Assembly (NCBI GenBank): GCA_018456245.1
Contig: JAGYHQ010000006.1
Coordinates: 1 to 53,816 of the forward strand
DNA: 53,816 nt
Source of the DNA: Tenacibaculum sp.
GTDB taxonomy: Bacteria; Bacteroidota; Bacteroidia; Flavobacteriales; Flavobacteriaceae
Direction: 5' to 3'
A model generated the notes under the pieces. It saw only the letters and a list, made by a program, of their open reading frames with translations, ran no database searches and was not told the DNA's origin. A program made the position numbers and the translations under genes. Shown piece after piece: positions 33,461 to 42,144 of the stretch; within the stretch, counting starts at the first letter, position 1; each line of letters starts with the position of its first letter.

Positions 33461-34621
33461 ATGAAAAACGGATTTTTAAAAGTTTTTATAACAGAATGTA
33501 AATGTTTAATTAAATCACCAAGGCGTATTTTTTATACGCTGGTATTTCCGTTGTTATTATTTGGCTTTTTAAGTGCTATTTTTTACAAAGGTGTTGCAAG
33601 AGATTTGCCTGTTGCTTATTTAGATTTAAATCAAACACAAATTTCATCTAAATTGGTAAGTATGTTAGATGCTACGCCGAGTATAAGATTATCCAAAATA
33701 GTTAAAAGTCAAGAGGAAGCAAAAAGGCTTATTAAAGAACAGGAAGTATATGGTTTTATTGTTATTCCTGAAGACTTCAGTAAAAAAATAGTTAAAGGAT
33801 TAAGCCCAACAGTGGTTTGTTATACTAATAATCAGTTTTTATTGCCTGTGGGGTTAATTCAAAAAGATTTTTTACAAACCGTTGGTACTTTTTCAGCAGG
33901 AGTGAAAATAAAGAAAGAAACCCAAAATAATGTTCAGTTACAAAAGGTATTAGCAGATGTTCAACCTATACTTACTGATGTTCATGTGCTATATAATCCG
34001 TATGTAAATTATGCTTTTTATTTATTGGTTATTTTTTTACCAGCTATGTTACAAATGATAATTATAATGGTTACCATTTATGTATTAGGTACAGAGTTTA
34101 AATATAATACAACCGAAAGCTGGTATAATTTAAGTAATAATAATGCTTTTTCGGCACTTTTTGGTAAAATATTACCCTATACAATTATTTTATTTTTTAT
34201 AGGTTGGTGGATGAACTATTTTTTATTCAAGTTGGTAGGTGTTCCTTTAAAAATAGGGTTATTTAATGTTACGTTAATAACTTTTTTATTAATTATTGTT
34301 TATCAACTTATGGGGGTGGTTATAGCTTCTATATCAAAAGATTTTAGAGGAGCTTTAACCGTAGGAAGTGGTTTTACTGCGGTTGCTTTATCATTTGCTG
34401 CATATACTTTTCCTGTTGAGGGGTTGCCTACAAGTATGCAATATTTTGCTAAAATATATCCGTTTACGCATTTTACCGAATATTATGTAAATAGAGCAAT
34501 AAAAGGAATAGCTATTCAATTTACGTGGGAGCCTATTGTATCTATTTTAATATTTGTAATAATATTTGTTTTAGCTTTTCCAAAATTTGTTAAACGATTA
34601 AAAAATAATGGTTATGCCTAA
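33461..34621 (+). CDS. ABC-2 type transporter permease, first subunit
   Basis: A 386-residue inner-membrane protein of the YhhJ/YbhR/YbhS group (ABC2_membrane_3). One N-terminal helix (about 23-42) is followed by a large periplasmic domain (about 43-180) and five more helices in the C-terminal half (from about 182), with LYNPYVNYAFYLLVIFLPAMLQ as the conserved entry to the membrane domain. No nucleotide-binding domain is fused. It overlaps the second permease gene by 14 bases, so the two are translationally coupled. Confidence 0.9.
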   Translation: MKNGFLKVFITECKCLIKSPRRIFYTLVFPLLLFGFLSAIFYKGVARDLPVAYLDLNQTQISSKLVSMLDATPSIRLSKIVKSQEEAKRLIKEQEVYGFIVIPEDFSKKIVKGLSPTVVCYTNNQFLLPVGLIQKDFLQTVGTFSAGVKIKKETQNNVQLQKVLADVQPILTDVHVLYNPYVNYAFYLLVIFLPAMLQMIIIMVTIYVLGTEFKYNTTESWYNLSNNNAFSALFGKILPYTIILFFIGWWMNYFLFKLVGVPLKIGLFNVTLITFLLIIVYQLMGVVIASISKDFRGALTVGSGFTAVALSFAAYTFPVEGLPTSMQYFAKIYPFTHFTEYYVNRAIKGIAIQFTWEPIVSILIFVIIFVLAFPKFVKRLKNNGYA

Positions 34622-35801
34622 AAAGAAGATAAATTATATTCAGGCTTTTATAAAAGCTATGGTATGGGAATTTAAGTTTATTTTTAAAGATAAAGCTATT
34701 TTCTCATCATTTGTAGGTGTGGCTATTATTATTTCGTTTTTATATACTTATGTATATTCAAAAGAAACGTTAAAAGATTTACCTATTGCCGTGGTAGATA
34801 ATGATAATACAACACATAGTAGACAATTATTACGAATGATTGATGCCACTGAACAAGCAAAAATTTACGGGTATTATAATGATTTGTTACAAGCAAAAAA
34901 ATCATTTGATAAAAGTGAAACGAGAGGTGTTATTGTAATTCCGTCTAATTTTTCAAAAAAACTTCAAAGAGGGGAACAACCAACAGTTTCGGTTTATGCC
35001 GATGCATCATACGTTTTATATTATAAACAGGTGGTTACTGCTGTGAAGAAATCGGTAGGTTTTTTGAATGCAGGAATTCAGGTAAAGAAAAAATTAGCAG
35101 AGGGTAATCCTTTTTATCAAGCTAAAAATACGGCCTTGCCTGTACAAGCAAAAACGGTAAATCTGTTTAATGTTAATTCGGGTTATGCAACCTTTTTAAT
35201 TCCTGTTGTGCTAGTTATTATATTTCAAACAACAATGTTAAACACAATAGGTATTTTAGGAGGAACAATAAGAGAAGACAATAAAGTAAAAAAATTATAC
35301 CCTGAATTTAATTCTTTATTAGGTACTTTGTTTATTGTTATAGGGAAATCAATGACATATCTTATTATTAGTTTAGTAATTTTATTAATAATGGTTGGTA
35401 TATGTCTTCCTTTTTATAATATACCAATGCGTTCTTCTTTTTTTAATATTGCAATATTTATGATTCCTTTTTTACTTTCAATAGTTTATTTAGGAATTTT
35501 CTTAACTTCTTTTTTTAAACGTAGAGAAGATGCTATTTTGTTAATTATGTTTACTTCAATGCCTGCATTGTTAATTACAGGTTTTTCTTGGCCTACACAA
35601 GCAATGCCTACTTGGGTACAAATAGTAAGTTATTTTGCACCAAGTACATTAGGGGCTAAAGGTTTTATAGGTTTATCACAGTTAGGAGCAAGTTTTTCTG
35701 ATATAAAAACGTATTGGTTAATGATGTGGGGATTGTGTTTATTTTATTTAATATTGGCAGTTTTATCAAGTAAACGATTATTTTTAGTAGCAAAAGATTA
35801 A
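34608..35801 (+). CDS. ABC-2 type transporter permease, second subunit
   Basis: A 397-residue paralogue of the preceding gene with the same plan: N-terminal helix near 28-47, periplasmic domain, then NVNSGYATFLIPVVLVIIFQTTMLN near 188 and four further helices. The pair probably forms the heterodimeric membrane part of the exporter. ATG 34608 or ATG 34614 may be the start. No ATPase gene follows: the next element is an IS. The stop codon lies 13 bases before the IS end. Confidence 0.9.
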   Translation: MVMPKKKINYIQAFIKAMVWEFKFIFKDKAIFSSFVGVAIIISFLYTYVYSKETLKDLPIAVVDNDNTTHSRQLLRMIDATEQAKIYGYYNDLLQAKKSFDKSETRGVIVIPSNFSKKLQRGEQPTVSVYADASYVLYYKQVVTAVKKSVGFLNAGIQVKKKLAEGNPFYQAKNTALPVQAKTVNLFNVNSGYATFLIPVVLVIIFQTTMLNTIGILGGTIREDNKVKKLYPEFNSLLGTLFIVIGKSMTYLIISLVILLIMVGICLPFYNIPMRSSFFNIAIFMIPFLLSIVYLGIFLTSFFKRREDAILLIMFTSMPALLITGFSWPTQAMPTWVQIVSYFAPSTLGAKGFIGLSQLGASFSDIKTYWLMMWGLCLFYLILAVLSSKRLFLVAKD

Positions 35802-35814
35802 TTATATATTTTTA

Positions 35815-36792
35815 ACCCGTTGTGCATTTAGGTAATATTAACTTTTAGGTTGTTAATATTTCTATCAAATATAAATTTATTGATATATTGAATGAGAGTC
35901 ACAGCAGTTATTTTAGATAAAATTTTTGTTTTGAAACCATGAAAAGATTTTGCATAATTTCGTTTAATCATAAATTGGTCACAGAGTTGAGAAAATAAAG
36001 TTTCAATTCTTTTTCTTGACTTCCTAAAAATATAAGGTTGTTGTTTAAAATTATGCTGATTTTTACGCATTGGTATTTCTATTTTTATGTTGCTATACGT
36101 AAATAAATCTAATTGATATTTTGCTGATAAATAGCCTTTGTCGGCTAATAAAACACAGTCTTTCATTTGATTTTTAATATCTTGAAGATAATGAATATCA
36201 TGAACAGAATCCTTTGTTAAATCAAAATCTTTAATCACCCCATTGACAGAACATACAGCATGTAGTTTATAACCAAAATAAGACATAGATTTACTTGTAC
36301 AGTAGCCTCTATTAGGACTACTGATTACATTCTCCCTACATATTCTACTTCTGTTTGCTCTTGACATTTTACATACTTCTAATGGCATACTATCTACAAT
36401 AAAATATTCTTCAAATTCATTAAAATAATTGGATAATTTCAAACGAATTCAAATAACCTACGTTTTCTTCTATTATAAACCGAACGTTCTATTCTGTTCT
36501 TTAAATTTAAAGGTAAAATTCTAAATAATTGACATTCACTATCGATACTCATATATTCAGCAGTTAAATTAATGGCAATCAATTCTTTATCTGATAATTT
36601 AGGTTTGCGAATTTGAACAATGAATGAATTTAATTTTTCAATTTTGTTTAATACTTTAAAAATTTTGTCGTAATTTGCTTGAAAGTTGTGCATAATAAAT
36701 TGTTTGTATGGTAACTTCAATTTACTGATTTACATCAGATTGCACAACTTTATTTATAAAAAAAACTATTAAACCCTAAATGCACAACGGGT
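35815..36792. mobile_element. IS982-family insertion sequence, probably inactive
   Basis: A 978-bp element bounded by perfect 18-bp inverted repeats, ACCCGTTGTGCATTTAGG at 35815-35832 and its complement at 36775-36792. It encodes a DDE transposase of IS982 type on the minus strand, interrupted by a frameshift. Flanks show a 14-base near-repeat, ATTATATATTTTTA (35801-35814) and ATTATATCTTTTTA (36795-36808), but the right copy is 2 bases away from the end, so a target duplication is uncertain. The insertion lies between the export operon and the OmpA-type gene. Confidence 0.88.
35828..36693 (-). pseudogene. IS982-family transposase, frameshifted
   Basis: The first part (ATG 36693 to stop 36439) reads MHNFQANYDKIFKVLNKIEK.. 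and ends RRKRRLFEFV. The second frame takes over near 36445 (IRLKLSNYFNEFEEYFIVDSMPLEVCK..) and runs to 35828, inside the left inverted repeat. Catalytic-domain features are visible: VDSMPLEVCK with the first Asp, SYFGYKLHAVCS, LLADKGYLSAKY with the second Asp, and RKRIETLFSQLCDQF with the Glu. Together about 290 residues, the family's usual size. The junction lacks residues normally found before IR.KLSNYF, so a small deletion with a shift is likely. IS982 transposases are normally one ORF, so programmed frameshifting is not expected. Confidence 0.82.
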
Positions 36793-36817
36793 AAATTATA
36801 TCTTTTTAAGTTTTAAA

Positions 36818-36849
36818 TTGTTTTTTTAAGTATTATTTTCCTATATTTG
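36818..36849 (+). promoter_or_regulatory. promoter of the OmpA/TPR gene
   Basis: TTG (36818-36820), 21 bases, TATATTTG (36842-36849), both Bacteroidota boxes. It leaves a leader of about 95 bases with a short hairpin TACCCT / AGGGTA near 36887-36903. Confidence 0.65.
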
Positions 36850-36950
36850 TGACCATGTTCTACACAGAATGTGGGGCGTTTTTGTCTACCCTATTTAAGG
36901 GTATGAACTTAAGTAAGTAATATAAGTAATAATAAAAACAGGTAAAAAAG

Positions 36951-38951
36951 ATGAAAAAAGTAATATTGTTAACATTGTTAACCTTATTGAGTACGCAAAC
37001 CTTTTCACAGAGTATTAGGTTGGCAGATAAGCATTATAAACATTTTGCTTATCCAAAGGCTGTGAAACTTTACGAAGCTATCTATGCTAAAGATTCTTCA
37101 CAATATGTTTTAAAGCAAATAGCAGATTGTTATTATAAGAATGCAGAAACAAAGAAATCAGAATATTGGTATTCGAAGTTAGTAGATACTTATGGAGAAA
37201 AAGTATCTCAAGAGAGTTTATTTAATTATGCTCAATCATTACGTAGTAATGGAAATTATGAAAAATCAGATTTGATATTATCAAAGTTAGATAGGAAACA
37301 TTTGGCTAATATAAAAGTAGATACACGAAATCTGTTGAATGAAGATAGGTATAAGGACAAAGTGATAAGTATAAGAAATTTAGCAATAAATACTGAATTT
37401 TCTGATTTTGGAGGATTTGTACACAATAATGAGTTTTATTTTGCATCATCTAGACCTATAAAATTAGGTAGAAACCGTATTTATGATTGGAACAATCAAC
37501 CATTTTTAAATTTATATAAGTCATTGCCAGAGGAAGAGGAGATAGAGAAGGAAGATGGAAAGCGAGTAAGAGTATTGAAGGTAGATAATAAGAAATTGTT
37601 AGGAAAACCTATAAATACTCGTTATCATGAATCGAATGCAGTTTTTACTAAAGATGGTAATACAATGTATTTTACAAGAGTAAATTCACTTAATGGAAGA
37701 AGAGCAGTAAAAGATAAGAAGAATATTGTAAACTTAAAATTATATAAAGCAACGTTAAAGGATGACAAATGGACAAATATTACAGAATTACCATTTAATA
37801 GTGATGATTATTCAGTAGGTCACCCAGCATTAAGTCCAGATGAAAAAACGTTATACTTTACATCTGATATGCCAGGAGGTTATGGATTAGGAGATATATA
37901 TAAGGTAGATATTCTTGAAGAAGGGTATGGAACACCTGTAAATTTAGGTAGTGAAATTAATACTTCAGGTAAGGAGATGTTTCCATATGTAAGCAATGAT
38001 AACAAGTTGTATTTTGCTTCAGATGGTCTTCCAGGTTTAGGATTAATGGATATTTTTGAGTCGAAGATAGGATTGAATGGAGAATTTACGAAGCCAGAGA
38101 ATTTGGATCATCCATTTAACTCAGAACGAGATGATTTTTGTTTTTATATAGATGAAACAGGAAAACAAGGTTTCTTCTCATCAAATAGGGAAAAAGGAAA
38201 AGGAGATGATGATATTTATAGCTTTTTAATCCAAGATCCTTTAGTTTGTATGCAGTATGTTACAGGTATTGTAAGAGATAAGAATACGAATTTACCATTG
38301 CCAGAAGCAACAGTTAAATTATTAGATGGAAATGGAAATGTAATAAAACAAATGGTTTCAGAGTCAAATGGTTATTATAAGTTTGATGGTATACCTTGTG
38401 ATGCTAAGTTTATGGTGTTAGGAGAAAAGAAAGATTATAAGTCTGATAACGGATCAGTTATTGCCACAGGTGTTAATAATGAAGAAATAAAAGCAGATTT
38501 AAATCTAAGACCATTAATAATAGGTAATAAGATTGTTATTAATCCTATCTATTTTGATTTTGATAAGTCTTATATTAGGGATGATGCTAAGTATGAGTTA
38601 GAGGATATAGTTACAGTAATGGAGAACAATCCTAATATGGTAATAAAGATAGAATCACATACAGATAGTAGAGGTTCAAGAGTATATAACAGAAAGTTAT
38701 CAGATAGAAGAGCAAAATCAACAAGAGATTATATAATTTCAAGGGGAATAAGTCCAAATAGAATAGAGAGTGCTATAGGATATGGAGAAGATATGTTATT
38801 AAATCACTGTGATGATGCTCATAGAAATACTTGTAGTGAGGAAGAACATCAGTTAAATAGACGTTCATACTTTATTATTGTTAGTGGAGCACCAGGTGTA
38901 GAAGTAGAGAATACTCCACCAACAGTAATTGATAGAAAACCAGGTAAATAA
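36951..38951 (+). CDS. OmpA-family protein with TPR and PD40 repeats
   Basis: A 666-residue outer-membrane-associated protein. Signal peptide 1-19 (ends TFSQ); TPR-like helices about 20-130; PD40/WD40-like beta-propeller strands about 145-410 (repeats such as HPALSPDEKTLYFTSD and FPYVSNDNKLYFASDG); a carboxypeptidase-regulatory-like domain about 437-510; an OmpA C-terminal peptidoglycan-binding domain about 528-645 (NPIYFDFDKSYI, then SHTDSRGS and LSDRRA). This is the layout of OmpA-like partners of the T9SS (PorE-like) and of proteins encoded beside PorP/SprF and gliding adhesins. No porP/sprF lies nearby; upstream is the IS. AAG and GAG codons look more common than in neighbours, a weak hint of different origin. 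Confidence 0.88.
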   Translation: MKKVILLTLLTLLSTQTFSQSIRLADKHYKHFAYPKAVKLYEAIYAKDSSQYVLKQIADCYYKNAETKKSEYWYSKLVDTYGEKVSQESLFNYAQSLRSNGNYEKSDLILSKLDRKHLANIKVDTRNLLNEDRYKDKVISIRNLAINTEFSDFGGFVHNNEFYFASSRPIKLGRNRIYDWNNQPFLNLYKSLPEEEEIEKEDGKRVRVLKVDNKKLLGKPINTRYHESNAVFTKDGNTMYFTRVNSLNGRRAVKDKKNIVNLKLYKATLKDDKWTNITELPFNSDDYSVGHPALSPDEKTLYFTSDMPGGYGLGDIYKVDILEEGYGTPVNLGSEINTSGKEMFPYVSNDNKLYFASDGLPGLGLMDIFESKIGLNGEFTKPENLDHPFNSERDDFCFYIDETGKQGFFSSNREKGKGDDDIYSFLIQDPLVCMQYVTGIVRDKNTNLPLPEATVKLLDGNGNVIKQMVSESNGYYKFDGIPCDAKFMVLGEKKDYKSDNGSVIATGVNNEEIKADLNLRPLIIGNKIVINPIYFDFDKSYIRDDAKYELEDIVTVMENNPNMVIKIESHTDSRGSRVYNRKLSDRRAKSTRDYIISRGISPNRIESAIGYGEDMLLNHCDDAHRNTCSEEEHQLNRRSYFIIVSGAPGVEVENTPPTVIDRKPGK

Positions 38952-38999
38952 AATTAAATTTATATTTTTAGATAACGAAATATTTAATTGATAATTATT

Positions 39000-39032
39000 A
39001 AAAAACCAACTCGATAAGGAGTTGGTTTTTTT
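39000..39032. terminator. bidirectional terminator
   Basis: CCAACTC / GAGTTGG arms (39006-39012 / 39019-39025), A-run before and T-run after. It serves the OmpA-type gene and, 107 bases away on the other strand, probably queE. Confidence 0.8.
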
Positions 39033-39139
39033 GATTTATTAATAGATGAGTTGTAATTTTTTAGGTTTTAATTTTGATAATAACAGAAGTGATGATTTAT
39101 TACAGATATTATTGTTGATTAATTCAAATTGATGTTAAT

Positions 39140-39769
39140 TTAAGGAATATCTAAATATTTATGTGTTTGTAATGAAATTTTCCATTGTGGGTTCTCTTTC
39201 ACATAATCAATAATTAATGGTGTCATTTCATTTTTTGTACTCCATTCAGGTTGTAAAAGAAGTAAGCAGTTTTTGTTAACTTTTTTAGCCTGTTTTTCAG
39301 CAAACTTAAAATCACCTTTATTGTGTATAACCATTTTTAATTCATTGGCTACTTCATAACATTCATCTAAAGGTAATTTACTTCTTTTAGGAGATAAACA
39401 AATCCAATCCCATTTGCCAGACATTTTGTGAGCTCCAGAGGTTTCTATGTTTGTTTGTATATTATTTTTGTGTAATTCTTGGGTAATATAATCTAAATTC
39501 CACATTAAAGGCTCTCCACCAGTAATAACAGCAAGTTTAGCTGTGTTTTTTACTCTGTTAATAATTTCATCAATTAGGGTAAGTGGATGTAATTTTTCAT
39601 CCCAACTTTCTTTAACATCACACCAAGAACAACCAACATCACAACCACCAAATCTTATAAAATATGCCGCGTTTCCTGAATAAAATCCCTCACCTTGTAT
39701 AGTGTAGAATTCTTCCATTAAGGGTAGCATTTTTCCTTTGTTAATTAATTCTTCTGTTTTTAAATCCAT
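39140..39769 (-). CDS. queE: 7-carboxy-7-deazaguanine synthase
   Basis: A 209-residue radical SAM enzyme that forms the deazaguanine ring in queuosine biosynthesis. N-terminal EEFYTIQGEG (19-28), the iron-sulfur cluster motif CDVGCSWCD (43-51) with cysteines 43, 47 and 50, SAM-binding TGGEPL near 85, and the late segment WICLSPKRSKLPL near 122. Length is normal for the Bacteroidota form. No other queuosine gene is in the window. Its own -7 element lies upstream; divergent from the HerA-like ATPase gene. Confidence 0.92.
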   Translation of the reverse strand: MDLKTEELINKGKMLPLMEEFYTIQGEGFYSGNAAYFIRFGGCDVGCSWCDVKESWDEKLHPLTLIDEIINRVKNTAKLAVITGGEPLMWNLDYITQELHKNNIQTNIETSGAHKMSGKWDWICLSPKRSKLPLDECYEVANELKMVIHNKGDFKFAEKQAKKVNKNCLLLLQPEWSTKNEMTPLIIDYVKENPQWKISLQTHKYLDIP

Positions 39770-39819
39770 TTAAAAATAAGTGTTGATAAGTTAGTTGAGT
39801 GGTAGAATAAATTTTTGGG

Positions 39820-39827
39820 CAAATCTA
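39820..39827 (-). promoter_or_regulatory. -7 element of queE
   Basis: TAGATTTG on the minus strand, 50 bases before the queE ATG; matches TAnnTTTG. Confidence 0.4.
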
Positions 39828-39949
39828 CGAAAAAAGCTAAATCATAAGTTAAGTTTGTTGTATAAAAGTGATAAAATGTTATTTTTATTATAAAATAAAA
39901 GATAGTAATTTTTAATTTTATTACTTTTATCAAAAATTTAATCTAAAAA

Positions 39950-41461
39950 ATGAGTAGAACAGAAGATTTTTTTAATCATATAAATGAAGGATATAAGTGT
40001 AAAGGAGATTTTTTAACCTTAGGGGCAGGAATGTTAGGGGAAGAAACCGTAACAGATGCCTTGGTTAAAATTCCTTTAAAAACATTAAATAGGCACGGAT
40101 TAATAGCAGGAGCAACAGGAACGGGGAAAACCAAAACCTTACAGGTATTGGCAGAAAATATGTCGGAAAAAGGAATTCCTGTGTTATTAATGGACGTAAA
40201 AGGGGATTTAAGCGGATTGGCACAAGCTAGTTCAGGGCATAAAAAGATTGACGAACGACACGAAAAAATAGGAATTCCGTTTGAAGCAAAGTCTTTTCCT
40301 GTTGAAATTTTATCAATTTCAGAACAAGAAGGAGTGCGTTTACGAGCTACCGTATCAGAATTTGGACCTGTATTGTTGTCAAGAATTTTAGAATTAACTG
40401 AAACTCAAGCAGGTATTGTATCAATCATTTTTAAATATTGTGATGATAACAAACTTCCTTTATTAGATTTAAAGGATTTTAAAAAGATGTTACAATTCAT
40501 TACACAAGAAGGAAAAGAAGAAATTTCTAATGAATATGGTAGAATTTCAACATCAAGTACAGGAGCTATTTTACGAAAATTAATAGAAATAGAGCAACAA
40601 GGAGGAGATTTGTTTTTTGGAGAAAAATCATTTGAAGTAGATGATTTAACTCGTGTTGATGAAAATGGTAGAGGTATTATTTCGGTTTTACGTTTAACTG
40701 ATATTCAAGACAAACCAAAGTTATTTTCAACTTTTATGTTACAGTTGTTGGCGGAGGTTTATGAAACATTTCCTGAACAAGGAGATAGTGGAAGACCAGA
40801 ATTAGTAATTTTTATTGATGAGGCTCATTTGGTGTTTAAAGAGGCGTCAAAAGCTTTATTATCTCAAATTGAAAGTATTGTAAAATTAATCCGTTCAAAA
40901 GGAATTGGTTTATATTTTGTAACTCAAAGTCCTGATGATATTCCTGAAGAAGTTCTTGCTCAATTAGGAATGAAAATACAACACGCATTACGTGCATTTA
41001 CTGCGAAAGACCGTAAGGCGTTAAAATTAGTTTCTGAAAATTACCCAAATTCAGAGTATTATGATACTAAAACGGTATTAACTCAATTAGGAATAGGAGA
41101 GGCGTTGGTAACGGTTTTAAATGAGAAAGGAATTCCTACACCCTTAGCAAGAACAATGTTAAGAGCCCCAATGAGTAGAATGGATATATTAACTGATAAC
41201 GAGATTAGGGAACTTCTTGATAATTCAAAATTAATTAAAAAGTACAATGAAGAATTAGACAGGGAGAGTGCTTATGAATTATTAAATAAGAAAATAGAAC
41301 TTATAAATAAAGAACAAGCCGAAGAAGAAAAAGAAGAGGAAAAAGAGAAAAAAACATCAACAACAAGAAGAAGTACACGTCAAAACCCGATAGTTAAAGT
41401 TTTAACAAGTGCCACTTTTATAAGGAGTGTATTTGGTATTTTAAAAAAAGTATTAAAGTAA
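39950..41461 (+). CDS. HerA-like ATPase of the DUF853 family (YjgR-like)
   Basis: A 503-residue FtsK/HerA-class ATPase. Walker A GATGTGKT (56-63), Walker B VIFIDEAHLVF near 285, sensor region VTQSPDDIPEEVLAQLGMKIQHALR near 324, and an arginine-finger-like RAFTAKDRKA near 349. The family (DUF853) is widespread but its role is unclear; a DNA-translocating or repair function is inferred from HerA. The C-terminus is a Glu/Lys-rich stretch followed by a basic segment and a short hydrophobic tail (SATFIRSVFGILKKVLK), possibly membrane-associated. A lipoprotein gene follows after 19 bases. Confidence 0.88.
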   Translation: MSRTEDFFNHINEGYKCKGDFLTLGAGMLGEETVTDALVKIPLKTLNRHGLIAGATGTGKTKTLQVLAENMSEKGIPVLLMDVKGDLSGLAQASSGHKKIDERHEKIGIPFEAKSFPVEILSISEQEGVRLRATVSEFGPVLLSRILELTETQAGIVSIIFKYCDDNKLPLLDLKDFKKMLQFITQEGKEEISNEYGRISTSSTGAILRKLIEIEQQGGDLFFGEKSFEVDDLTRVDENGRGIISVLRLTDIQDKPKLFSTFMLQLLAEVYETFPEQGDSGRPELVIFIDEAHLVFKEASKALLSQIESIVKLIRSKGIGLYFVTQSPDDIPEEVLAQLGMKIQHALRAFTAKDRKALKLVSENYPNSEYYDTKTVLTQLGIGEALVTVLNEKGIPTPLARTMLRAPMSRMDILTDNEIRELLDNSKLIKKYNEELDRESAYELLNKKIELINKEQAEEEKEEEKEKKTSTTRRSTRQNPIVKVLTSATFIRSVFGILKKVLK

Positions 41462-41480
41462 ACATATAAAATAAAGCGTA

Positions 41481-42041
41481 ATGAAAAAAATAATGAAATT
41501 TATAGTTTTAGTTTTTTTAGCAATAATTTTTGTGCAATGCGGAAATAATAAATTTGAGGTTTCTAAAGGTAAAGTAGGGAAAATAACCTCTAAAACAACA
41601 GTACAAGAGTTAAATAAAATATTTAAAAATGACTCTATTGTAAAAGTATTAAGTGAAGGAGTAAAAGGAAGTGATTATTTTCAAGATGATGATGAGTACA
41701 AGATTTATGAAAAAGGAGGAAATCATTTATTAACTATTATTCCTAAAGAACAGTTAGACTCTACTTCAACAATTAAAAGTGTTCAAATTTTTGATGAACG
41801 ATTTAAAACTAAAAGTGGGTTAAGTTTAAACTCAACTTTTGGAGAAATAAATGGAAATAATAAAATAAGTAATATTGAAACTTCATTTTCATCAGTAACA
41901 TTGTTTATTGATGAGTTAAACGCAACTTTTACTATTGATAAAGATGAAATGGGGTTAAAAGAATTTACAAATCAAAAAATAAGTTTAGAACAAATACCAG
42001 ATTTAGCAAAAACAAGGTCTTTTGTTGTATGGTTTAATTAG
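41481..42041 (+). CDS. lipoprotein, unknown function
   Basis: A 186-residue protein with a signal peptide ending in the lipobox FVQC (Cys20). The mature part is beta-rich, with LSLNSTFGEING near 115 and two similar halves in strand pattern; I do not recognise a family. It follows the HerA-like ATPase gene by 19 bases and is likely co-transcribed, but no functional link is evident. The residues after the cysteine (GNNKFEV) lack the acidic export signal, so it may stay on the periplasmic face. Confidence 0.7.
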   Translation: MKKIMKFIVLVFLAIIFVQCGNNKFEVSKGKVGKITSKTTVQELNKIFKNDSIVKVLSEGVKGSDYFQDDDEYKIYEKGGNHLLTIIPKEQLDSTSTIKSVQIFDERFKTKSGLSLNSTFGEINGNNKISNIETSFSSVTLFIDELNATFTIDKDEMGLKEFTNQKISLEQIPDLAKTRSFVVWFN

Positions 42042-42144
42042 TTTGTTTTCAGTGTTTTAATGAAAAATTAACAAAAAAGTAATAAAAATTATTCTTTACA
42101 AAAGTTAATTTTTATACTTTGCACCGATAACAAAATTTAAAAAT

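Noticed and set aside
36439..36450. Programmed ribosomal frameshift in the IS transposase
   Set aside because: IS982-family transposases are single ORFs, no slippery heptamer is seen at the junction, and residues appear to be missing, so a deletion with frameshift fits better.
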